Below, one piece after another: positions 1 through 8,330 of a DNA stretch of 64,000 nucleotides. The number at the start of each line of letters is the position of its first letter. Position 1 is the first letter of the stretch. The notes below the pieces were generated by a model. It was not told the origin of the DNA and searched no databases. It saw nothing but the letters and a program-made list of their open reading frames with translations. Origin of the DNA: Tubulanus polymorphus (taxonomy: Eukaryota > Nemertea > Palaeonemertea > Tubulaniformes > Tubulanidae); NCBI RefSeq assembly GCF_964204645.1, contig NC_134026.1:18184650-18248649 (forward strand), in the 5' to 3' direction. The position numbers and the translations under genes were made by a program.

Positions 1-420
1 AGTGCATCTAACCAGTTGTGTATCGGCAATATTGCAAACTTTTTCTCGATATTCTCTTTCTCTGCTGATCGTGGTCACGACACCATCCTGTGTGCTAGCC
101 ATCATAAACAGACCTTTGTTCGACATTCTACCGCCCAGGTACAGATAAAGGGGTTCGTTGCAGAAATCGCGCATCAACAACTCGACCATGTTGGGTAGTA
201 GCAGATCAAAAGCAATCTTGTGAAGATACGTTCCCATTGTCATCGCTTGATTGGTCGTCATGTGTTTTAGTGATATTTTATGCAAGATTGCCTTGCTGCA
301 TTCAGCTTGACATTCAGACATCTTGTCGTCTATGATTTTCTTGACTTGATCAAAAGTCAGCTTGTTGGCTTGGGGTAAGGCAACTTTGAGCCAGGGGATA
401 TTTTTAACCTGTGCTTCCAA
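1..420 (-). pseudogene. Downstream part of a virus-like gene, open to the window edge
   Basis: On the minus strand this frame stays open from just after a TAA (421-423) to the window edge, about 140 codons. It starts with residues EAQVKNIPWLKV and has no in-frame ATG in its first 30 codons, so it does not look like an independent gene. The 218-aa ORF at 404-1060 runs straight into it and ends in another frame. A one-base shift at about 417-420 (GG where G is expected) would join the two. I therefore read them as one gene broken by a frameshift, with the rest off the left edge. The fragment includes KLTFDQVKKIIDDKM and a run of leucines near the middle. I do not recognise the family. A sequencing error or a programmed shift are alternatives. 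Confidence 0.5.
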
Positions 421-1060
421 TTAACTGCTGCCCTTTTTCTTGATTGACCTCGATGCAACGTAGAGAAAAATCTTTGTCCAGTTTGCAAAACCTTGTTATA
501 ATGTAATACGCCTCTAGATTCCTGTTTTGAGCGCATAGTTTACGAATCTGATCTTTGTTTACGCCACTGTTGTAAAAACCAGAACCACCGTTTACGAATG
601 CAAGATTACACGCACGCAGCGAGTAAAAATACAATTCGTATAAGCTCTCATAACCACCAGTGGAGTCTAAAGCATTGACAACTGCCGTTGTAGCAACAGA
701 AGCCTGGGTAACTTTGGGTTTTGCTCCGCCGTGCGAAGGGGTAATTTTAGATGCCGGTGAAGCGACTACATCTACGGGAACATTCCTTTTTTGGGCAGCG
801 GGGGTAGTAGTCATCAATTTTGGGGTATTTGGTGTTACCTTGGGTGGCACATAACCTCTAGGCAGACCGGCAACAGCTGGGGTAACGGTAGCAGTAGCTG
901 GAGTCCGACCACCTCTTTTATTGCTGCCTGATTTATTTTTCCTCTCTTCTATCTTCTTGACCATTTCCTCGTAGGACACAACCCCCTGAGGCATGCCACT
1001 CTTCCATGATTCCTTGTCAGCCATGATATGAACACCCACAACAAAAACAAGTAAAGTCAA
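404..1060 (-). CDS. Unrecognised intronless virus-like gene, N-terminal part
   Basis: A 218-codon ORF with two candidate starts: residue 1, or residue 13 at 1024, which begins MADKESWKSG. Residues about 30-110 are a Pro/Thr/Ala/Lys-rich low-complexity linker (TPATATVTPAVAG and similar). Residues 130-210 look folded and contain YESLYELYFYSLRACNLAF. The stop lies where the frame of the entry at 1-420 takes over, so the true protein is probably longer and shifted by one base. A TATA box on the same strand (complement of 1175-1180) sits about 115 bp upstream. The gene diverges from the RING-finger gene at 1378 across 317 bp. Intronless layout, tight divergent promoters and low-complexity linkers suggest a large DNA virus gene or an endogenous copy; the family is not identified. 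Confidence 0.55.
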   Translation of the reverse strand: MTLLVFVVGVHIMADKESWKSGMPQGVVSYEEMVKKIEERKNKSGSNKRGGRTPATATVTPAVAGLPRGYVPPKVTPNTPKLMTTTPAAQKRNVPVDVVASPASKITPSHGGAKPKVTQASVATTAVVNALDSTGGYESLYELYFYSLRACNLAFVNGGSGFYNSGVNKDQIRKLCAQNRNLEAYYIITRFCKLDKDFSLRCIEVNQEKGQQLIGSTG

Positions 1061-1155
1061 TACTTTATTGTAATAATTTCTCTAGGGTACAAAATACAAA
1101 TTTTTACCTCACCATGATATCACTATAAACACATGGACACAATTTTTTCTAACAT

Positions 1156-1228
1156 AAAAAATCCTAACACTTCATTTATACCCAAAAAAGCGTACCTGAT
1201 ATACAAGTTCAGAATTGTTAGGATTTTT
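1156..1228. promoter_or_regulatory. Divergent promoter with an inverted motif
   Basis: The motif TGTTAGGATTTTT occurs at 1216-1228 and, inverted, at 1156-1169, so each divergent gene has one copy pointing toward it. On the minus strand the motif lies downstream of a TATAAA (complement of 1175-1180). On the plus strand it lies about 30 bp upstream of TATAAAAG (1260-1267). The symmetry suggests a shared activator site; function is inferred. Confidence 0.5.
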
Positions 1229-1259
1229 CCTCACTAGAGTCCGAAAATTTAAAGTTAGG

Positions 1260-1267
1260 TATAAAAG
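1260..1267 (+). promoter_or_regulatory. TATA box of the RING-finger gene
   Basis: TATAAAAG, 111 bp upstream of the ATG at 1378. A CCTCAC element (1229-1234) precedes it by about 25 bp. A second candidate TATAAA lies at 1123-1128, preceded by GGGTACAAAA (1085-1094) and CCTCACCATG (1107-1116). The same trio recurs at 3422-3459. Confidence 0.5.
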
Positions 1268-1377
1268 TGGTTTTAGAGCTAAAAGTCACTCGCCAGTACC
1301 TAACCAAATCATTCAACTGTTACCCCTTGACCTGTCAAAGTCAAGCTAAATCAGAATAAACTGAAAAAAAACACAAA

Positions 1378-3189
1378 ATGGATCTTATCTCTCAACTGCC
1401 CGAAGAGGCCAAGAACAGCAGATTTGATGCCGCTGCTACTATCATCCTCTACGAAAACATTGCTCCCAATGTGGATAGTCACTTGAACTTTTTGTTTTTA
1501 ACACACTGCAACCTAAACTTGCAAATGACTTCTAATCTTACGGATATTATTTCTGCTATGGTTCGTAAAGGAACGTATACATACAGCAAAGTGGTTGAAA
1601 TATGTCAGGATATGGCAAATAACGTGGCACAACTGCTAGTGAAACAAGCAAAAGCCAAATGTGGCAACTACAAAGAAGACATAATGTCAAATTCTTCGTT
1701 CATTGAGTTTACCGAATCGATAACCGCACCAGACTATCTACACCCGATGTCAACCATTTATCTGGACTATGAAAACGAATCTGCCGACGTGGATACGAAA
1801 TGGACAGAAAACTATTACAATAAACTGTCTGCGATTGCTGAACGCATATCACGCATATCGACAAAGAAGGAAGTTCAACTTGCATTTGCGCTTTGCTGTG
1901 GATTCTATGATGATTTTGTGAAAAATACCAGTAGTCAGGCACAAACATTTAAACACGTGATTCGAAAAATGGTAACTTGCGACAAAGCGCGTGAACGACA
2001 TCGCTTGAATACCCAACTGATCCATTCTCGCTACTGCAACGTGAACTTTATGAAAAAGGTAATCTTGGCTATCCAAAATCACATTAATGATAGAAAAATG
2101 AAAACTTTGGTTACGCAAATGTTGAACTTTACCGAAGTTGAAATTAACGAGAATCGCATTAATCGCATTAGACGTCAAGCGCAATCACTTGCCGAGAGGA
2201 GACACCGCGAAGAATGCGAAAGGAGAGATCGTGAAAGGATAGAGCGCGAGGAACTTGAGATAAGAGATCAGGAGGAACGTGAAAGGAACAGATACCATGT
2301 GTCAGAGAGCGATTCTGAATCGGAGAGCGATTCTGAATCGGAGAGAGATTCTGAGGCGGACATATACATCAACTTGACGCAATCCGGCATCGAAGAAGAA
2401 GGAGAGGATAACTCGTTGGTTAGTTCTGACCACTCGATTGATCCATTCAGTGATGAGTTACCCGACCTGATACCACCGAGACGCCGCCGACGTGTTACTC
2501 CACGGAGAACAGCTACACTAACTACCAAAGCTGCTGGTACCACAAACCCATCATCTTCAGTGTCGACATCTAGAGACAATAATAGTAGTAATAATATACC
2601 CATGACTTCTAGTGGTTCCACGAGCGCACGTACTCTGGTAAACGTAACTGCTACTTTGCCAGGCGCAGACACGTTGTTGAACGCTATGAACAGTTATGGA
2701 TTTACATCTCCTGCTACATCTTCCTCTGGATTTACGTTCGTACCCTCAACAACATCATCAGACGTCTCAACGTCTCAACGCACTGTTACTCCTAGACGAC
2801 CCATCTCTGCTGCTAGTGGTGTAGCTACTCGCTCAAGAACAAACACTATTACCCAACCAACTACTGGTAGCAGCAGCAGCAGCAATGCGACTAACTCTGA
2901 AGAAGCGCGAAAGAGAAAGCATTATCACGAAGAATTTGGTAAGCAAAAGATGCACAAGGCCAATATGAATACTAAGATTTCTCCCAAAGACATTAGCTCT
3001 GATTTGGGAAAGTTATCCAAAGAACAATTGGAATCTAGACTTTTGTGTGTGTGTTGCACAATGGCCGCTAGAAACATTGTCAACTCGTGCGGTCACGTAA
3101 CTTCGTGTGACCAGTGTATTCTCAAGTTGGACAAATGTCCTGTTTGTAAGCAAGAAATTGTATCTAGAGTCAAGTTTTATGATTTGTAA
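1378..3189 (+). CDS. Virus-like RING-finger protein, possible E3 ubiquitin ligase
   Basis: A 603-codon uninterrupted, intronless ORF. Residues 1-265 form a mostly helical region I do not recognise (starts MDLISQLPEEAKN). Residues about 265-305 are Arg/Glu-rich, probably coiled coil. They are followed by an acidic Ser/Glu/Asp tract, an Arg-rich patch (PPRRRRRVTPRR) that could be a nuclear signal, and a long Ser/Thr-rich disordered stretch (about 385-515). The C-terminal ~50 residues are a C3HC4 RING: C-x2-C, CGH, C-x2-C, CPVC, ending VKFYDL. RINGs of this style at the very C-terminus occur in IAP-type and other large DNA virus proteins; no BIR domain is present. The start context ACACAAAATG also occurs at 3485-3492. 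No AATAAA follows, but ATTAAA is at 3259-3264. Ligase activity and viral origin are inferences; a host retrogene is the alternative. Confidence 0.75.
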   Translation: MDLISQLPEEAKNSRFDAAATIILYENIAPNVDSHLNFLFLTHCNLNLQMTSNLTDIISAMVRKGTYTYSKVVEICQDMANNVAQLLVKQAKAKCGNYKEDIMSNSSFIEFTESITAPDYLHPMSTIYLDYENESADVDTKWTENYYNKLSAIAERISRISTKKEVQLAFALCCGFYDDFVKNTSSQAQTFKHVIRKMVTCDKARERHRLNTQLIHSRYCNVNFMKKVILAIQNHINDRKMKTLVTQMLNFTEVEINENRINRIRRQAQSLAERRHREECERRDRERIEREELEIRDQEERERNRYHVSESDSESESDSESERDSEADIYINLTQSGIEEEGEDNSLVSSDHSIDPFSDELPDLIPPRRRRRVTPRRTATLTTKAAGTTNPSSSVSTSRDNNSSNNIPMTSSGSTSARTLVNVTATLPGADTLLNAMNSYGFTSPATSSSGFTFVPSTTSSDVSTSQRTVTPRRPISAASGVATRSRTNTITQPTTGSSSSSNATNSEEARKRKHYHEEFGKQKMHKANMNTKISPKDISSDLGKLSKEQLESRLLCVCCTMAARNIVNSCGHVTSCDQCILKLDKCPVCKQEIVSRVKFYDL

Positions 3190-3421
3190 AATGTAACAAA
3201 TGTATGATTTCAAAATTGATCCATGTGAAAGCTATGTAATATGAGATTGTATTCAATTATTAAATTATATATGCATTCTACAACAAAACATGGCTTGTAT
3301 TTTTGTTCTTTTGTGTTTCATTGTATACAATGAGTTTTTCGGGTACGCAGACAAAATTTATGGTTAGACAGACAGAAGTTAGTTGTATTGTGCTGCATTG
3401 TACAACTTGGTTAGATTTTCT

Positions 3422-3459
3422 GGGTACAAAAAGTTTCCTCACCATGTTTTTATAAAAGG
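3422..3459 (+). promoter_or_regulatory. Third copy of the virus-like promoter module
   Basis: GGGTACAAAA (3422-3431), then CCTCACCATG (3437-3446), then TATAAAAGG (3451-3459). The same order and spacing style occurs at 1085-1128. It lies 250 bp after the RING gene's stop and 30 bp before a short ORF, so it probably drives a third gene of the block. Confidence 0.45.
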
Positions 3460-3489
3460 TATGTATATCATTTCAAATCACGACACAAA

Positions 3490-3537
3490 ATGCCTGGACA
3501 ACAAGTGATGGATTCTGGTCAGTGTGTACCAACATGA
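3490..3537 (+). CDS. Short ORF, likely the start of a truncated third virus-like gene
   Basis: ATG in the context ACACAAAATG, the same as at 1378, 30 bp after a TATA box. It encodes 15 residues (MPGQQVMDSGQCVPT) and stops. No reading frame continues it. It is best read as the 5' end of a gene whose remainder was lost where the virus-like block meets repeat-like host DNA. A real micro-peptide cannot be excluded. Confidence 0.3.
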   Translation: MPGQQVMDSGQCVPT

Positions 3538-4838
3538 TCCACCAGTAAACTGTTTCTTGTTTTAGGAAGCGTGGATGCGACGCTAGCGCTAGGCCACAAC
3601 GGCCCTGAGATTGTCAAGACATAGTGGTCCAGCCCGGCAGGGCCAAATCGTGTAAAGTCTTGTCAAATCACCAATGTTACAGTGGCTTAGCAGCAGCAGA
3701 ATTGTGTTTCCAAGTTGAAAAATGAATAGTTCCAAAAATGACTCGAACTTTGAATCACGTACCAGATCATTCACGTCCTGAATCATCATCTCAAATCATC
3801 ATCCCAAATCATAGACTCGTGTGAATCAAGTCCATGATTCGAATTCAGATCACGTCTGAAATCACAGATATTTCACCAGTTCATGATTCGAATTCAGATC
3901 ACTTCTGAAATGACAGTCACGTCTCCAATCACAGTATGTTTGTCAGAATAAATTCGGTTCAAAATGTGGGCCCAGCGATCGGCGCCAAATACCCTGGCTC
4001 ATTTCTTTATCTATTAGATAGCAATATGATTCTGTTCGAGAAGTCGTCGCCTCTACATCTAACCCGAACACTATGCCAATGATGTCAGACAGTCAAGCCA
4101 AGTGGCATCCAAACCAAAAAAAGTTTCAAATACTCACAAAAAGTGCTGTCCGGTTAGGTACTGCTTCAACGTATTCGAACGATTAGACAAACACTTACAG
4201 GCCAAACCTCAAATTCGCTATTTCCGGGAGATCCCAAATATCATTACTATATGAAAATAGGAAAATATGCCGGGAAAGTCAGTTCTCCTTCGACCAAAAG
4301 TAAACAGGGGCTAAGATGAGCGACATGGTCTTCAAAATCATCTCCGGACAAGAAATGACCGAAAGAGATATTGAGGATGACGTCGAGTGAGGTCAATTGT
4401 CATAACAAAACCGCCCGTTAATTACAAATAATAACTTGTGAATAGACTCATCGGAACACCATGTTCGAATACTTTCGAATGAATGAAAGAATGATCAAAT
4501 AAATGATCACGGTAATTATCACTAGTCACATTGCTAATCACATATGAATCACGTCGATAATCACATGAATCACGTCGATAATCACATATGAATCACGTCG
4601 ATAATCACTCAATCACGTCTCATATCACAATCACGTCGGAAATCACTTTTGGGACAAAAAATGACATGTTTTTTAAAAAAAACAAAAGACTCAGAAAAAA
4701 TCAATTCTCGCGCAAAAAAATGCGTTTACCCATTAGAAAAAACCCGAAACTCTATTTTAAGATAAAATTTGCGCAGAAAACCGTTGGCTAGAGCGCTCAA
4801 CACGTCACGTAGAAAAATACCAAAAATACCAAATGACC
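3538..4838. repeat. AATCACGTC-rich repetitive non-coding region
   Basis: No gene is seen. The stretch holds dispersed variants of AATCACGTC and CTGAAATCAC. Two ~34-bp near-copies sit at 3832-3865 and 3881-3914, both carrying GATTCGAATTCAGATCAC. Three copies of GAATCACGTCGATAATCAC follow in tandem at 4546-4606, with further partial copies to 4650. Confidence 0.5.
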
Positions 4839-6580
4839 AGGGTTAGGGGGTTAGGGTTTAGTGTTTAGAGGGTTAGGGTTTAGTGTTAAGAGGGTTAGTG
4901 TTCAGAGGGTTAGTGTTTAGAGGGTTAGGGTTTAGTGTTTAGAGGTTTAGGTTTTAGAGGGTTAGGGTTTAGGGGGCTAGGGTTTAGTGTTTAGAGGTTT
5001 AGGTTTTAGAGGGTTAGGGTTTAGGGGGCTAGGGTTTAGTGTTTAGAGGGTTAGGGTTTAGTGTTTAGAGGGTTAGGGTTTAGTGTTTATAGGGTTAGGT
5101 TTTAGAGGGTTTGGGTTTAGGGTTTACGGGGTTAGGTTTTAGAGGGTTAGGGTTTAGGGGGCTAGGGTTAGGGGTCTAGGGTTTAGTGTTCAGGGATTAG
5201 AAAGTTAGATTTTAGCGGGTTTTAGTGTTCAGAGGGTTAGGGTTTAGGGGGTTAAGGTTTAGTGTTTAGCGGGTTAGGTTTCAATGGGGGTTTAGGGATA
5301 AGGTTTTAGAGAGAATTTAGAGGGTTTAGTGTTTAGAGAGTTAGGGTTTAGTGTTTATAGGGTTAGGTTTTAGAGGGTTTACGGTTTACGGGGTTAGGTT
5401 TTAGAGGGTTAGGGTTTAGGGTTTACGGGGTTAGGGGTTTAGGTTTTAGAGGGTTAGGGTTTAGGGGGCTAAGGTTTAGGGGACTAGGGTTTAGTGTTAA
5501 GAGGGTTAGGGTTTAGTGTTTGGAGGTTTAGGTTTTAGAGGGTTAGGGTTTAGGGGGCTAGGGTTTAGTGTTTAGAGGGTTAGGGTTTAGTGTTTAGAGG
5601 GTTAGGGTTTAGTGTTTTTACGGGGTTAGGTTTTAGAGGGTTAGGGTTTAGGGTTTACGGGGTTAGGGGGTTAGGGTTAGGGTTTAGTGATTAGAGGGTT
5701 AGGGTTTAGGGGGCTAGGGCTTAGGGGGCTAGGGTTTAGTGTTCAGGGATTAGAGAGTTAGATTTTAGCGGGTTTTAGTGTTCAGATGGTTAGGGTTTAG
5801 AGGGTTAGGGTTTAGTGTTTAGCGGGTTAGGTTTCAATGGGGGTTTAGGGATAAGGTTTTAGAGAGAATTTAGAGGGTTTAGTGTTTAGAGGGTTAGGGT
5901 TTAGTGTTTATAGGGTTAGGTTTTAGAGGGTTTAGGGTTTACAGGGTTAGGTTTTAGAGGGTTAGGGTTTACGGGGTTAGGGGTTTAGGTTTTAGAGGGT
6001 TAGGTTTTAGGGGGCTAGGGTTTAGTGTTTAGAGGGTTAGGGTTTAGTGATTAGAGGGTTAGGGTTTAGTGTTTAGAGGTTTAGGTTTTAGAGGGTTAGG
6101 GTTTAGAGGCTAGGGTTTAGTGTTTTGAGGGTTAGGGTTTAGTGATAAGAGGGTTAGGGTTTAGGGGTTTAGGTTTTAGATGGTTAGGGTTTAGTGTTTA
6201 GCGGGTTAGGTTTCAATGGGGGTTTAGGGATAAGGTTTTAGAGAGAATTTAGAGGGTTTAGTGTTAGAGGGTTAGGGTTTAGTGTTTATAGGGTTAGGTT
6301 TTAGAGGGTTTAGGGTTTCCGGGGTTAGGTTTTAGAGGGTTAGGGTTTACGGGGTTAGGGGTTTAGGTTTTAGAGGGTTAGGGTTTAGGGGCCTAAGGTT
6401 TAGGGGACTAGGGTTTAGTGTTAAGAGGGTTAGGGTTTAGTGTTTAGAGGTTTAGGTTTTAGAGGGTTAGGGTTTAGGGGGCTAGGGTTTAGTGTTTAGA
6501 GGGTTAGGGTTGAGTGATTAGAGGGTTAAGGTTTAGGGGTTAGTGTGTAGGGGGTTAGTGTTTAGTGTTTAGAGGGTAAG
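4839..6580. repeat. Degenerate telomere-like satellite (TTAGGG/TTTAGGG)
   Basis: About 1.74 kb built from GGGTTAGGG, GGGTTTAG, GTGTTTAGA and close variants, always G-rich on the plus strand. Higher-order repetition is visible: a block containing TTTCAATGGGGGTTTAGG recurs near 5277, 5830 and 6207. Perfect (TTAGGG)n runs are absent, so this is an interstitial or subtelomeric satellite, not a functional telomere end. Confidence 0.85.
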
Positions 6581-6586
6581 ACTCAC

Positions 6587-7513
6587 CGGCCACGCTTGTT
6601 TGCAAATTGCATCTAAATCGATGTGTCCATTCTTTAAGTATTTGAAATTTGATATTGGCGTCTTCAGGTTTGGGTAGTTCAGTTTTGATTCCCTAGTTAT
6701 TCTGTACAAAAACCACGCTTCTTCGAGTCTGAGTTCATTCAGGTACCAATTTATCGAATCATCTTGACCATCACTTGTAGGAGTACGCGAAAAGACCGAT
6801 GAACAGTGCAGTCTTGTTTTGTTCGCATTTTCGTGTTCTTCGTTGTAGGCGTCCGCGAGCGCTTTGAAAGAGGCCCCGAAATGATTTATCGAGACGGAAA
6901 CATGTTCAAGATAATCAATTGAAAACGCGGTTTGAGATGTTGATAGAAAATAGGTTTCGTTTGGATTTTCATAATAATAACGCTCGTCCTTCATTCCATT
7001 CATTGTGAAATATTGCGGGTGATATAAAAGCTTCTTGTTCACACAATGCCTACATTCTCCAGAAAACGAAGCCGCTATGTGAACTCCGGTTTTCGTAAAT
7101 ACATGTGGAAAAGACGGTTCATTTCTCAAAGTTATTTTTCGATCGCAAAACAAACACATCTGTAACGGCGGCATTAGCACGATTGGTTTAAATCCATCTC
7201 TTCTGGATGACACAGTCCCATAAATTATATCTTTGTGAATAGTCTCCATCCTAAGTATATCCGGATATTGTTGACTAATGACCCCATAAAGATCACGGCA
7301 GCACATTTCATTTTTTTCGAATGTCCTAACAGATGAAAAGCGACTACTGTTTCCTACCATTATATACGTACTATTCGTCTCATCGTTTGAAATGTCCTCA
7401 GAAGCTCCAAGATATGTACAAAAATGCTTCCATCGATTTGGCATACATTTAGGGAAAAGCTCTGATGCTTTCAAAAAAGAACACAGTTCTCCGAGACGTA
7501 AATAAAATGCCAT
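6587..7513 (-). CDS. First exon of a CxC5-like (KDZ-transposon-type) protein
   Basis: The ORF starts at ATG 7513 and stays open to 6569. Its last codons, TGG CCG followed by GTGAGTCTT, form a strong splice donor at 6586, so the exon likely ends at 6587 after about 309 codons. Two Cys pairs (CLFC at 120-123, CRHC at 154-157) sit in a region resembling the CxC5 cysteine cluster associated with KDZ (Kyakuja-Dileera-Zisupton) transposons. The C-terminal part (FSIDYLEHVSVSINHFGASF) matches the style of that family. The downstream exon(s) should lie to the left, but the donor opens directly into the satellite at 4839-6580 and no KDZ transposase is visible beyond it. Either the intron has filled with satellite or the gene is truncated. 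Family assignment is from memory of the pattern and is moderate. Confidence 0.6.
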
Positions 7514-7566
7514 TTTATCAATTTATATTCACACAAAACGGTAAAACTTTGTTATGGTATCCAGGT

Positions 7567-8312
7567 GACCATTTATTCTGGAACGATCCGGAAATTTCTG
7601 GAAAAGCAATTCTAATTTATTCTGGAACGATCCGGAAATTTCTGGAAAAATAATTCTGATTTTTCCGGAATTCCGCGGTACCCCCCCCCCCCCCCTCCGT
7701 GCCGATCAGCTTTCTGGATAGATCCGGAAATTTCTGGAAAAGCAATTCTAATTTATTCTGGAACGATCCGGAAATTTCTGGAAAAATAATTCTGATTTTT
7801 CCGGAATTCCGCGGTACCCCCCCTCCCTCCGTGCCGGTCAGCTTTCTGGATAGATCCGGAAATTTCTGGAAAAGCAATTCTAATTTATTCTGGAACGATC
7901 CGGAAATTTCTGGAAAAATAATTCTGATTTTTCCGGAATTCCGCGGTACCCCCCCCCCCCCCTCCGTGCCGGTCAGCTTTCTGGATAGATCCGGAAATTT
8001 CTGGAAAAGCAATTCTAATTTATTCTGGAACGATCCGGAAATTTCTGGAAAAATAATTCTGATTTTTCCGGAATTCCGCGGTACCCCCCCCCCCCTCCGT
8101 GCCGTTCAGCTTTCTGGGAAGATCCGGAAATTTCTGGAAAAGCAATTCTAATTTATTCTGGAACGATCCGGAAATTTCTGGAAAAATAATTCCGATTTTC
8201 CGGAATTCCGCGGCATCCCCCCCCCCCCTCCGTGCCGTTACGAGATCAGCTTTCTGGATAGATCCGGAAATTTCTGGAAAAGCAATTCTAATTTATTCTG
8301 GAACGATCCGGA
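7567..8312. repeat. Minisatellite with ~133-bp units and poly-C runs
   Basis: Five to six head-to-tail units. Each contains GATCCGGAAATTTCTGGAAA twice, a CCGGAATTCCGCGG palindrome and a C run of variable length before TCCGTGCCG. The anchor CAGCTTTCTGG recurs at about 7708, 7838, 7971, 8105 and 8247. Long ORFs on both strands here are a by-product of the repetition. Confidence 0.85.
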
Positions 8313-8330
8313 AATAGTCAGAAAAACGAT

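Noticed and set aside
2268-2672. Antisense ORF within the RING gene
   Set aside because: It is the mirror of the Ser/Glu/Arg low-complexity tract; no start context or domain.
4839-6580. A true telomere end
   Set aside because: The repeat is degenerate and has unique sequence on both sides.
7617-8151. Protein-coding genes on both strands of the poly-C minisatellite
   Set aside because: Frames follow the repeat, change with C-run length and have no similarity to known proteins.
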